64,000 bases of DNA from Deinandra increscens subsp. villosa (Eukaryota; Streptophyta; Magnoliopsida; Asterales; Asteraceae): NCBI GenBank assembly GCA_039602395.1, contig JBCNJP010000023.1:90544177-90608176 (forward strand). The letters run 5' to 3'. The notes below the pieces were generated by a model. The model ran no database searches and had not been told where the DNA came from. It saw only the letters and a list, made by a program, of their open reading frames with translations. Of this stretch, positions 52,074 through 63,390 are shown one piece after another (within the stretch, counting starts at the first letter, position 1; each line of letters starts with the position of its first letter). Position numbers and translations under genes: made by a program.

Positions 52074-53726
52074 TTGATTTTAATATATATATAGAAGTTA
52101 ATTGATCACTCGGCGGTCGGCGGTGGCCGGCCGGCGTTCTGCATGTTGACGGAAATTTGTTTCGGTTTCCGATGAGCAGTTAGTTTTTACAGCGTCGTTT
52201 TAGCTGGTAATTTGTGTATTGATATATTTAATAAGTAAAAAATGAGTGGTATTATCATCTCCGTGTTATTGTAGGATTATCGTTCGATAGTAAACATATA
52301 TTTTGAAACTTAAAAAATTAATAAAAAGACGGGATATAAAAAATAAACGGTGTGCACTTTTAATATTAAAAGTTTTCATGGCAAACTAAAAGGTTATAAA
52401 CTTAACTTTCTTATATACATTTGTGTTTAATCTCTAAAAGTGAAAAGATTAGTGGTCAAAATTCAAAATAATAAAACTTAAGTAATCAACCTCAAAATAT
52501 CTAATATTTAAAAACTAGAACTTTCATGGTCAGATTTCAAGTATCAAAACTTAACAATCGGTGTGAAATGTATAGAAACTAAAGAATTCGTGTACACCAA
52601 GTTTTACCGATTTTACTTGTGTTTGGCCGATTATGCCCGAATTTGATTGAATTTGATCGATTTCAAGTTTTTTTTTAACTGAGTTGTAGAAAATCGTCAA
52701 GGTACCCCCGAGTACCAAGTACTTGCCCACCGAGTACTCAGCTGCTTTGACCGAGTTTTACAACATTGATAATATAATACTGTCACAAATTTGTTTAATT
52801 TCAGTAAGTATTTCTTGTAGTAACTTAGGGTGGAAAGAGTGGTGATAGAAGGAACTGAAGCCTAGGCCAATAAACTTGTGTCACGTTATTTGAGTGAAAA
52901 GTAGTAAAAAGATAATTAAATAGATGGGTTGTTAAAAAATAGTATATATATATAGGGTTTAAAAAAAGGTTGTCAAAATTTGCACGCTTCTTCTCGGATA
53001 CCATCGACTACTTTTAGCCGCTCTATCAGACCGCCATCTGAAGCCGCTATAGTGACGGTGGCAACCGCGACCTAGCCGCCCAAATCGATGAAGCACGAAG
53101 GGGAAGCAGAAGCCACCACTCACCCTTAGAAGCTCAAACCCCAGAGAAATAACTAGTTTTGTCTTGGTGTGTTTAGGAATCAGGACCTTAACCTTTTTAA
53201 GGCCCAAGTGAACTTCAAAATTGTGGTTCTTTTGGTCACATAAGCCCAAATTAAACCTTATGGGCTGGATTACAAGAACAGAAAGAAATAAAAACATAAC
53301 TGAGCAATTAGCGAACCCCAGATACAATGGAAGACTTCAAATACCAAATAAAAGCTTGTTGTTACTTTTTATAATAATAGCTAGTAAGTAAATAATATAT
53401 GGATTAAAAGAAAAGAAAAGGAAAAAAAGATTAATTACAAGAAGCAGAAACAAAAAACAAAACAGAAAATTAAATAAGGTTGGGTAAGGCTTTTCCAATT
53501 ATTTGAAATCTCGATCGATTTTGTCACCAATTAACAGCAATCGAAATCAATTTATGGCCTTTTGTATTAAAAAGATGGCAAAGCCCTCAACAAATGTTGA
53601 TGGCTTCAAACTTTTAGCAGCAATCATAATAAAATCAATTTATGATTATGTATAAACTAGTAATTTAACTTATTAAGCTTCGGCACCAGTATGTCTTAAA
53701 TAAAGTTTAGAAAAGAATAACAACAA
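52074..53726. other. Intergenic, no recognised gene
   Basis: The first 200 bp is probably 3' UTR of the LRR gene. A minus-strand 122-codon open frame at 52959-53327 (with a hydrophobic start and a basic end) resembles nothing I know. The rest is AT-rich. Confidence 0.4.
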
Positions 53727-53798
53727 ATCAGAGTGGCGCAGCGGAAGCGTGGTGGGCCCATAACCCACAGGTCCCAGGATCGAAACCTGGCTCTGATA
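53727..53798 (+). tRNA. tRNA-iMet: tRNA-iMet (CAT), initiator
   Basis: A 72-nt cloverleaf: acceptor stem ATCAGAG/CTCTGAT, A-box TGGCGCAGCGG, anticodon loop GGCCCATAACCC with CAT (53759-53761), and T-arm AGGATCGAAACCT. The A-U first pair and the AUCGAAA T-loop mark the eukaryotic initiator, not the elongator. No intron. CCA is not encoded. A pol III terminator of nine Ts lies about 30 bp downstream (about 53827). Its 3' end is the primer for the LTR elements in this window. Confidence 0.97.
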
Positions 53799-54539
53799 TA
53801 AAGAGTGGCTTCCATTCGCTACAAACTTTTTTTTTATTCACATCCAACTTTTATCTTTCTTTACACCTTGTATTATTTTTACAGTAATCTAAGATTATAA
53901 TGGATTACTTTGTTATATGTTACAATATGAGACTAATCCTATTCCTATCAGACAGAAGGGCAGCTCGGATTAATGAGTCTTAACTGGTTATATATGTAGT
54001 CAAATGTATCTATTTAAGTTTTTTTTTTTTATAATAGACCCCAAGATGGGGATTATAATTATAGATCATACTTTCATTTGGAAATTGAAGATAAAAGATT
54101 GGGAGAATGCAAGGTATTCACATAAACTCATTTGCCATAATTTTGGACAGTTTCAAAATCAGCTTTAAAAACTAGCCTGATGATTATTACTAAGAATATT
54201 AATGAGAGTATTGTTAATTTAGATTAGAAATGGTCACCTGATAGATTATATATATATTTTGTTAGTTGATATACACCTGATGATAAATATAAAGTCAATG
54301 ATTGCTGAATAGGTGCTTTTGAACCATTTATCCATGTGTTTAGAAACAGAAACACAAATGCTAAAGAAAATGCAGTAGCAGCGTTGATTATTACTTGAAA
54401 AGGGAGCAGCAACATTAGGAAACACATGTGATGATAAACATATATAAGCACATGCATTTATGTTTAAATTAGAAGCGGTCACCTGATGATTATTACTTAG
54501 AATATTAATGATTTTATTATTATTTTGATAGGTTATTTT
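53799..54539. other. Intergenic with a short direct repeat
   Basis: A 34-bp phrase 'tgatgattattactaagaat…' at 54178 recurs with few changes at 54484, and both are next to 'ggtcacctgat'. No gene recognised. Confidence 0.45.
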
Positions 54540-55480
54540 GGAGCATTTGAGAATATTTTTTGATGTTACCAACACGATTTGCGGGTCTAAGTATGCGACG
54601 AATAATATCTATTTTTGGTAAGCTTTGCAAAATGCATACTACTATAGCACAAATTACCTTAAGTTCTGAGGAGAATAAGAAAAGGATGGTTGAGTCGATG
54701 AGGAAAAATTTGATAAATATTGGGTCAATTTGGCGAATATGACTTTATTATTGTATGTGGCATTAGTTTTAAACCCTCGGAACAAAATGTATCTTACCTT
54801 TTTTTTAGAACTAATATATGCAGTGGCGAATCTTGAAAATATCAAGTGGGGGGTCGAGATCTAAATTTTTTTTTCCTAACGCCAATTTTTGGGTAAATTG
54901 GGGGTCGAAACCGGAGTATATCGAAATTTTCTACACGGAAATTATATACCCCTACATCGCAAAAAAAATTTCGGGGGGTCGGACGCCCCCTCCCGCCCCT
55001 TAAAAGCTGCGCCACTAAATATATGGTGAGAAGGCCATGCAAGTTGATGTGATAATGGGTCAACTTAAAAGCGACATTAATTAATAGTGTTGTTTGATAG
55101 TTATAAGATGAAGTTTGATAAGCCGATTGAAAACACAAGTACAGTTTCTTCTTCTAGTATGAATGATACTAATGGGGTCATTGATTTAGAAGATGTTATT
55201 TGAAGTATTTGGAGTAGAAATGTGGAGCATGGGTAAATACTAGTGAAGTTGATTTTTACTTGAATGACGGATGTAAGAAAAAGATAAGAGGAGATCTTTC
55301 ATTTGATGTTCTAGGCTGGTGGAAAATAAATTCAGTGAAATTTCTAGTTCTTTGCTAGACACATTTTGGGGATGCGGATCTCAACCGTTGGATCCGAATG
55401 CGATAGAGTGATAGATAAATATAGAAGCTCTCTTACGCCAAAACTCTTTTATTTGCTTACGTAAACAGACTCACGAGATT
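54540..55480 (+). pseudogene. hAT (Ac/Tam3-like) transposase C-terminal pseudogene
   Basis: Pieces in order match plant hAT transposases: FFDVTNTICGSKYATNNIYF (54550), EEKFDKYWVNLANMTLLLYVALVLNPRNK (about 54700-54785), then, after a MITE insertion (54821-55017), the dimerisation region SEVDFYLN…FDVLGWWKINS (about 55235-55335) and ISTVGSE…YRSSLTPK (55378-55440). Frameshifts and stops separate them. No termini assigned. Confidence 0.8.
54821..55017. mobile_element. Short hAT MITE (CAGTGGCG family), second copy
   Basis: TSD AATATATG (54813-54820, 55018-55025). Ends CAGTGGCGAATC and, inverted, TAGTGGCGCAGC (first base mutated). 197 bp, nearly identical to 10564-10755. It sits inside a decayed hAT transposase frame. 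Confidence 0.93.
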
Positions 55481-57243
55481 CTCACCTACAATGGAAGACA
55501 TGATTGAGAACTTGGAAAAAAATTGAAGAAGGTACTAGTTTTCTCATTTGTTAGTACATGGTTTATTACTTGAAAAAAAAAGTGAAGAAGGTGCTATATG
55601 GTCTTATGCACATATTTATATTTATATATTTTCTTTTTAAATTGGCACCCGAGAAGAATAAAAGTAAAGACTCTTTCTTTAAAGATCAAGATTAGGATTA
55701 AGCTTAGAGAAAAACCATTCATTTTTTGATGCTTTTTCTAATGTTTTATTACTTAGATGTTTTTTTATTAAACCTTGGTTATAACTTATGTGAGGTTGTT
55801 ATCTTCGAATATTTTGGATGGATTCTTAAACAAGTTGTATAATTTTTGAAATTTGGATCCTTTATCTTTTTATGTTCAGTGTATTTAAATTTAAGATTCT
55901 CAGAATCATATATGTAAAGTTTTTTTTTTTTGGCTAACTTGATTAGGCCCAATTAGTTTAGGCCCAAACTCTGGTTAAGCTTAACCGATCCAAAATCAAC
56001 CATATCAATTCTTAAAACTGATTAACCAAAACCGATTGGTTAAGCAAATCCGATTTACCGAAATTCGATTATGGTCATTATTAAGGGTCAAAGTCGACCC
56101 AAACTGACTCATGCTCACCCCCTTAGGATTAATAAGGTAAACTCGGCACCTGTTAAAACCAAGGGTGACAATTTCAGACACAACCTAAAACATGACATGA
56201 AAAAATCAGGTTTTGAATTGACATATTTAAGCCATTTAAATTCAGTTCATGTTAAAGTTGAAATGTTAATTTAAAAGGGTAATGTATGGTTGACATGTTT
56301 AATCTATGTAGTTAATCAGGCAACCTACCAAAGTACCAACTAGTTTAATGAAACGTGTGGACTCACTAACCTGTTTATAATGCGTTTGACTTGTTTATTT
56401 TACAATCTACCAACTTGATTAATACGTGTACAACTTGATTATTACCCGTGAAACCGTTTCACAATTTCAGTTGTGTGCTGGTCTGGGTCAATGTTTTTAA
56501 CACAAATAAAAATAGAAGCACTAACCAACCTAACACGATACATAATGATTCGCAGGCTAAAAGTAGTTCACCACAAATGGAAAGAAAAAAGTATGAAAAT
56601 GTGTTCACAAGCTATGTTTGCTTTTATAGAAGCTAATGACAAGGGAGATGAGGCAACACATATTGATTGCTCATGGGTGGAGCTCGATCATCTATACAAC
56701 TTTTGAGTTACCAAGCTTTATACTAGTGGCCTGCGAGGCCCGGTCCTTTTCTTTAATTCCGATTCATCAATTATCAAACACGTATTCTGTAAGATTTAAA
56801 TTTATAACCCTTTTTATTACCAAACACATATTTTCTATTACATTATCCCTTTACACTCGAGTCTAATAATAAAAGAAAAAGAAGAAAAAAAAGAGAATTA
56901 AAATTAAAAATAAAAACGAAAGAAAATGAAAAGAAAAGAGATAATATAATTTTATATTCCCTAGTTTTAAGGAAATAAAAAAGAAAGTGATCAGTTTATC
57001 ATAACTTGTGAAGAATTAGAACTTCCAAATCTCTCTAATTTGAAATGAAAGAAATATACCTATTTTTTTCCCTCTAAATTTCCCTATCTTTACCTCAATT
57101 CCTTCCAAAAAAAAAAATTATCTAAAACACGATTTATCTTCATTTTCTTTCTATTTTCTCTTTTAAGTTGAACTCAAGAACGGAGTGTTAGTAACAATGA
57201 CCTAAATTTTTGACTTATATAATTTGGTCTTTTGACTTGTTAT
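55481..57243. other. Intergenic, no recognised gene
   Basis: AT-rich. At 55960-56125 AACCGATT-type repeats ending GCTCACCCCCTTA look like a worn hAT end. Open frames at 56071-56274 and 56448-56866 have no recognisable similarity. Confidence 0.4.
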
Positions 57244-57804
57244 TAGGGGTGAGCAGAAAACGAGTTTTACCCTGTAGACCCGGTAAACCAGACATACCCG
57301 GCCTTGTAAAGACTTTGTTTTTAGTAAACGGGTCGGCTCCCGGGTTTTGAAAATAATGTTAATCGGGTACGGGTCGAATACGGGTCGGGTACGAGTTTTG
57401 ACGGGTAAAACCCGTTTTGTGTGTTTGATATATGAATCAATATGTAGGTCCGTTCATTTGAATAAAAATAAAATAGAATTAAATAGTACGTAAATAAAAA
57501 ACTTGATTTACCTGTTGTTTGTTATGTAAGTTTGAAAAAAATTAGGATTGAATATGCATTTAAATTATAAATATATGAAAAAAAATTATTTTTTAATGAT
57601 TTATGAATCAAATTGATAATCTGTGATTTTGAAAAATATGTTGTTTACATATTCTTAGTAATCAGTAATTTCAAAACCTACAATTTAGTTATCTACGAAT
57701 CACTGAATCAAACAAATTCTTCAACTGACGACAAGTCAATTACTATCACAATTTTTAGCTTCTAACCCTCATTCATATTTTGATGATTCAATATTTGAAG
57801 TTTC

Positions 57805-58131
57805 TGAAATTGCGTGAGCGTGAGGATCTTCTACTTAGTCGTATAGAAATCAATGTAAACGAGTAAAACACAAAGAGTAAATACAAATAAGCTTTGTATT
57901 AACCACAGAGACCACAGAGTACACTCAGAGAAAGTTATGACACGGAAGCTTCCAATTCTATACAAGACAAACCAATTTATAGGCTGAAACCACGACTGGC
58001 CGAACCTCAGGTTCGGCCAAGCCTCGGCGGCTCCGAACCTGGAGTTCGGCCAAGGTTCGGCCATACCTAAACTTGAACGATCCGTCTTGTATTCGATACT
58101 TCACATGACGATCAGGAACCATGTATCAACA
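57805..58131 (-). repeat. 3' LTR of the gag-only element
   Basis: 327 bp. Contains a hairpin with 10-bp arms GGCCGAACCT/AGGTTCGGCC and a 1-nt loop (57998-58018) plus further CCGAAC/GTTCGG units. Identical as read to the other LTR. Confidence 0.95.
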
Positions 58132-58869
58132 AACTCCCCCTCGGCATGTGCAGTATCATTCCTTTTCTCAAAACTTGTATCTTGTATCTTCAATCAAACT
58201 CTTCCTCGATCTTGACGATGAGTTCGATCTTGAATACTTGATATTGCAACGTGTGTAGCTTCTTTATCAACAAACTTCAAAAGACTTGAAGTTGTAATGT
58301 TCTCTTTCCACTTAGAAACCTGCCAACATAAATAATCTTGGCGCAAAACGTCTCTTTGAGACTCCAAGATATTTTGATTTTGAAAATGATTTCGTATACC
58401 GTGTTGATCAATCGAAAACAAATCAGAAACAAAATCTTTTTGGCTTTTAGAAATTTTATATCAAAACACACCTAAAATCTTTTTAGCATTTTCTAATAAT
58501 GAAAACTAAATGCAGTACAAAAACAGACACTATTTTTGTCTTTTGTGAGAAAGATCACAACTTGGGATCATATTGGTTATAACATGCTGAACTACACTTC
58601 AATTTCAATTATTGAAGCACATAAGCCATGCCGATTGCAGATATAATTTGTCCAAATTTAAACTCTGGCACAATCATACTCATAACATCTGGATATGTTA
58701 AGGTATTTATTAGATTTGCATTGACCAGTGTACCCCACACTCTCAGACATACTCAGATATTCTTTGCTAATCACATTTTGTGATTTCATTTGTGATTTTA
58801 ATCACATAATGATTGTAACCATGATATAGCCAACTGTGTTCCATGCAAAAAGAAATAAGAACGTTAAAT

Positions 58870-59115
58870 CGTCTACCTTAAGGTCGATCTTTCGATACGC
58901 AGATAAGGCCTCGGATTTAACAAAATAAGAAAATAAAACAAGTTGAAATTGTATAACTCAACAACAATCAGGTCGGTACTCCCGTACACGCAGAGAAAGT
59001 CCGATGAGTTATACGAAACACCAAAGAAAATAAAGCAGAACGTCAAACGAACAACAATCAGGTCGGTCTTTCGACACGCAGAGAAAGTCCGATCGTTTGA
59101 CAAAATAAAGAAAAT
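58870..59115. repeat. Three imperfect direct repeats in the 3' non-coding part
   Basis: Units with 'caggtcggt…cg(t/a)cacgcagagaaagtccgat' occur at about 58967 and 59058, with a more diverged one at about 58880, spaced about 90 bp. Each is followed by AAATAA(A/G)AAA text. Inside the gag-only element, between gag and the 3' LTR. Confidence 0.7.
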
Positions 59116-59741
59116 CAAACAAGTTTAAATCTTTGCAAAATGAACACATGTATACACAGTGACTTCTCATTTTATTCTCACATATCTTTTTCTTGATATA
59201 TCATGAGATATGCATCAAGATGTTGTCCACTAGGTCAAGCATCAGATTTAGTGTATATCACATTCGTATACTTTCTGATTTGCCGAGCCTACCTTACACA
59301 TCGATCAAATGGTCTTATGGCTTTTTCACTTACTTTATCCATGAGTCAGACGATGTCAGCCAATGTACCATCATTTCCCAATCATGTCGAATACAATTTC
59401 TCGTTTTTCAATGTTTTTGGCTTTTTGCAATTTTAATGTTTTTGTCTTTTTCAAATTTCGCCCCCTAAAAATTACAACTCTATTTATAGATTTTCATTTT
59501 TACGTATTGAAAAACAAAACACTATTTTTGTATTTTTGCAAAAACAAACTCCCCCTCAGAATGAGACGGAGTGAAAAACCAAGAAAAAGTGATCAACCAA
59601 CACGAATACTTTGCATTTTAGCTTTTGTAAAAACACAATTAAATTTGAAAAGCAAATTAATTAGAACAGATATTTCACAATCAGCAACTTTTCAATCACC
59701 GAAAGATCTTCTTGAAACACCTGCTGACACCAAATAAATCA

Positions 59742-62700
59742 TTAGTCGCTCTGGGATCGACCCGATGTAACATCGTCGGGTCGCCCGGTGTATTCCACAA
59801 AGTCTTTGTTGGCCTTGGAAACAACTTTTGGCTTCCAAATTTGTAAATTTTTCAATGTTTGATCAGAACCTGAATCAGATTCAACCGACGTACTTGGTTT
59901 AGACCAAGACGATTTACAAGTTGATTTCATCTTTGGAGACCATGGTTCATCAAAAATTCGACCTTTATCATCCACATATTTAGCAGTTTTGTGGATATAT
60001 GTAGTCGTCGGACAATCAGTAGCAAGATGTCCAGGTTGACGACATACATAACAGAGTCGTTCTCTAAACACATGCGAAAAAGATTTGGATTTTGAAAAAC
60101 CAGATGAATGTTCAGAATCAAAATTATCAAAGAAACCATCAGAGGAATCATACCTAGGAGATGGACTCCTTGAAGATGACGATCTTCCAGAATAGTAAGT
60201 GAATTCCTTCTGAGATAGTGAGTTCTTTGCATGCTGTGCTTTAGGGGCCTTGGCAACTTTCACCGGTTTCTTTGTTTGAACCAATTCTTCCTTCACAACA
60301 AACCCCACACCTTTATGTTTGGAGCCTGAAACTTTTGAAGTACTTGAGGAAGAACCCGAAGCTTCTCTCGCCTTAGCTTCACTTGTGAATTTGGCTTTAA
60401 TGTCCTTTAACTTGTTCTTTTCAACCAAAACTTTGTCTTCGTCAGTTGCAGATGAAGAACTTGACACAACCTTATCAAAAACCTTCTCATTCTCCAAAAA
60501 AACAGACTTTGACACAAACTTTGGTGCTTCACCCAAAGGCTTTTCCATCTTTTTGGACTTAGATTTATTCTTCTTGGATGGAGTAGCAAACGTGGAATAA
60601 TCATGCAATTCATCTTTGGGATCAATCGGAGCAGCAGTAACTTCAGTTAAATCCACTGGTTGAGGAACCAAGTGAACATCAGCTTTCTGAGAACTATCTG
60701 AACTCTGATCCTGCTTATATAAGAAATTTAGCATTGTGGGAGATAAATTGCAATTCTTCACTTGCCGCTTTAACTCCAAAATCTCCAATTTTAAATCATT
60801 GATCTGTTGTTGAGCATCAAACACTTCTTTCTGTGACTTGATGAATTTTGCATTGAGATCATCATATTCATAAGTTTGTAGCTTTCGGATCTCACATTCA
60901 GCAAATAATTCTTCAAGAACATTCTCCCTCTTTTTCTTGTAAATTTCAACATCCTTAGTCAACACTTCATTCTTGTCACGATAAAGAGTATTTTCATCTT
61001 GAAGCATAGAAATTCTGTTTTGAAGCTTTTCAACAGTAACAGCAGTTGTAGCAATAAGAGCAGTTGCTTCTTCATACTTTTTCTGTACTGGATAGCTTTT
61101 CTCAAACAGATTTTCAAAATCTTGAGCTGCATCTAAAGCTTCAGCCTTTGCTTTCTCGCATTCTTCAGCCAATGCTGCTTTCTCTTTTAAAACATCTTCA
61201 TGAACATGAACCAATTCATAATACTTCTTCTGAAAATCTTCTAATTCTTGCTTTAACACCACTATCTCTTCAGTTGAAATTTGATGACTTTGTTCAAAAC
61301 TAGCAATCTCCTGAAGAAATTTCTTACATTTAAGACATTCAGTCTCTTCAACCTTTGAATTCTCAGAGACTCTAGATAATTCTTCTTGAACCAGAGATAC
61401 ACTTGAATAAGAATCAGAATCAGTTAAGATGCTATCATCATCAATATGACGAACAGTCAAAGCAATTGCAGGTTTAGAATTATTCCTTTTAGCTTCAGTA
61501 TCTGCATTCCATGCAAACTCACTTGAATGTGAAAACGTATTGGTCCAATCATGAACAACATTAGCAGATTTAATCTCAACCTTCTCAGCTTTATTTGGTG
61601 AATGGTAAACTAAATGTGCATGTTGACCAGTCTTCAACTTAGTATCTGCAGAACTTGGACATTCTCTAGCAAAGTGACCATAATTTGAACATTTGTAGCA
61701 TTTCACCTTCGACTTATCCAAACCAATCTTTCCTTCCTGATTCAGTCTCTTCTTACCAGTTCTATTGAAAAACTTCTTTGTTATTCGAACCAACATAGCA
61801 TACTGCCAATTGAGATCCATTTCTTCCAAATGATCATAATCAATCTGATCATAATCTTCATTAGCTAACTCAGCATTACTCACAGCACCCGTGATAACAC
61901 CAAAATACGAAGATACCAAAGCAGACATTAATGCATTATAATCATCGATAGTTTGAGCAGATAATGCAGTTTGATTTGAAGAACTTGGAATAGAAACAGT
62001 ACAACCAGCAGAAGAATAACTTGAAGATTCAGATTTACCTGCCAGAAAAGCTGTTGGAGGTGCAGAATTAAGAATATTCGATTTCCCAGCATTCATTGTA
62101 GAATCATTTTCACCATGATACACTGCAGGATTCTGAATTTGTGTAGGAAGAGACTTGTTCACCATCAATTCCATATCCCTAGCCTGAATTCTTTGAACTA
62201 AATCATTGAAAGACAATCCTTGAAAATCCTTGTCATGAGTAATCATCATAACATAATTCTCCCATTTTTCAGGTAAAGCTTCCAAAATCTTCTCTTTCAT
62301 ATCAGCTTCGTCTTTAGTAAGATTCACCAAGCGCATTTCACTCATCAGATGAGCAAATCTTGCAATCAGATTGGGAATCGTTTCATTCTGATAATGTTTA
62401 AAGCTGTCAAACTCTTTCTTCAAAACCTTTTGTCGACTTTTCTTGTACTGGTCATTGCCTTCACATCTTTTCTCCAAAGCATCCCATAGACTTTTTGATG
62501 TATAGTTACCAGCAAATTGATGAAGTAACTCTTTAGGCAAAGCCATTGTTAAAGTACCATAAGCCTTTTTCTCAGCTTGATAAGCTTTCTTTTGTTCAGA
62601 AGACATTTTTCTTTGAAGTATAGGTTCACCAGTTTCATCTTTAGGGTAAACATATTGCTCAGTGAATGCTAACCACATATCAATGTCATTTGTATCGACA

Positions 62701-62858
62701 TATGCTTCAAACCGTTTAACCCAACTATGATAATCTTCCAACTTTAGCAATTTGGGAACTTTCTGACTTGTTCCAATTTCATTATCATAGTTCATCATCG
62801 TTTGCATAGTCGCTTGAACTGAGTTTTGAATAGCCGCGAACGCTTGAAAATCGGACAT
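59742..62858 (-). CDS. Long copia gag protein with two zinc knuckles
   Basis: 1038 residues from ATG 62858. The UBN2/copia gag core lies at about 35-240 (LKLEDYHSWVKRFEAYV…SLWDALEKRCEG…ILEALPEKWENYVMMI). A CCHC knuckle CYKCSNYGHFAREC starts at about 387; a predicted coiled coil at about 510-710 (heptad-rich, Glu/Lys/Leu); a Lys/Ser-rich stretch; and a second knuckle CYVCRQPGHLATDC at about 936. Unbroken. It packages element RNA into particles by family analogy. It is two to three times as long as usual copia gag and ends where protease would be expected. Transcribed from the LTR at 63391-63717 through a leader with repeated CTCCGAAC motifs. Confidence 0.93.
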   Translation of the reverse strand: MSDFQAFAAIQNSVQATMQTMMNYDNEIGTSQKVPKLLKLEDYHSWVKRFEAYVDTNDIDMWLAFTEQYVYPKDETGEPILQRKMSSEQKKAYQAEKKAYGTLTMALPKELLHQFAGNYTSKSLWDALEKRCEGNDQYKKSRQKVLKKEFDSFKHYQNETIPNLIARFAHLMSEMRLVNLTKDEADMKEKILEALPEKWENYVMMITHDKDFQGLSFNDLVQRIQARDMELMVNKSLPTQIQNPAVYHGENDSTMNAGKSNILNSAPPTAFLAGKSESSSYSSAGCTVSIPSSSNQTALSAQTIDDYNALMSALVSSYFGVITGAVSNAELANEDYDQIDYDHLEEMDLNWQYAMLVRITKKFFNRTGKKRLNQEGKIGLDKSKVKCYKCSNYGHFARECPSSADTKLKTGQHAHLVYHSPNKAEKVEIKSANVVHDWTNTFSHSSEFAWNADTEAKRNNSKPAIALTVRHIDDDSILTDSDSYSSVSLVQEELSRVSENSKVEETECLKCKKFLQEIASFEQSHQISTEEIVVLKQELEDFQKKYYELVHVHEDVLKEKAALAEECEKAKAEALDAAQDFENLFEKSYPVQKKYEEATALIATTAVTVEKLQNRISMLQDENTLYRDKNEVLTKDVEIYKKKRENVLEELFAECEIRKLQTYEYDDLNAKFIKSQKEVFDAQQQINDLKLEILELKRQVKNCNLSPTMLNFLYKQDQSSDSSQKADVHLVPQPVDLTEVTAAPIDPKDELHDYSTFATPSKKNKSKSKKMEKPLGEAPKFVSKSVFLENEKVFDKVVSSSSSATDEDKVLVEKNKLKDIKAKFTSEAKAREASGSSSSTSKVSGSKHKGVGFVVKEELVQTKKPVKVAKAPKAQHAKNSLSQKEFTYYSGRSSSSRSPSPRYDSSDGFFDNFDSEHSSGFSKSKSFSHVFRERLCYVCRQPGHLATDCPTTTYIHKTAKYVDDKGRIFDEPWSPKMKSTCKSSWSKPSTSVESDSGSDQTLKNLQIWKPKVVSKANKDFVEYTGRPDDVTSGRSQSD

Positions 62859-62879
62859 TTTCGAAACACAAGTTACTGT

Positions 62880-63150
62880 TCACTCCGAACCTCCTCCGAA
62901 CCTAATATACCCTCCGAGCTTCCTCCGAACGTGGTCCGAACTCAGAAACACAGTCCGAACTCTCTCCGATCAATCACCGAACCCAGTAGACTCCGAAACC
63001 CTCCGAGCCTAGTCCGAACTCTCACCGAACGAACAAAAATGGACTCCGAACGTACTCCGAACCTGGTGTTCGGAGCAGTTATGCCGAGCTTACTCCGAAC
63101 CTGGAGTGCGGAGCAGTTACGCCGAACCTCGAGTTCGGCCGAACGTGAAC
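62880..63150. repeat. CCGAAC-rich leader repeat
   Basis: About twenty degenerate (A/C)CTCCGAAC-like units crowd the segment between PBS and gag ATG, and turn to GTTCGGAG near 63060-63140. The same hexamer recurs in the LTR hairpins. Confidence 0.8.
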
Positions 63151-63375
63151 TTTTGGAAAAACTTGGAAAAACTCACTGAAATTAACACCTCTCGAGCTGT
63201 AAACACTCAATCAACTGAAAATGAGCAAACACAGACATATTTGACGTGAATCATGATGTTTTGAACGAGAAATTCGAGAAATGAAGATGAACAACGAGTT
63301 TTGAAAGTCAAAAACGTGAAATTTGAACTCAAAAACTCGAAAAACAGTGATCTCTGACTAGTAGAGTAAACCAAT

Positions 63376-63388
63376 TGCTCTGATACCA
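63376..63388 (-). other. Primer binding site of the gag-only element
   Basis: TGGTATCAGAGCA on the minus strand, two bases inside the 5' LTR. It pairs with 12 of 13 bases of the tRNA-iMet 3' end. Confidence 0.9.
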
Positions 63389-63390
63389 AT

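Noticed and set aside
52959..53327. 122-codon minus-strand frame
   Set aside because: No recognised similarity; composition shifts abruptly; kept only as a note in the intergenic entry.
57831..58064. 77-codon frame present twice (also 63417-63650)
   Set aside because: It lies in the two LTRs and simply repeats because the LTRs are identical.
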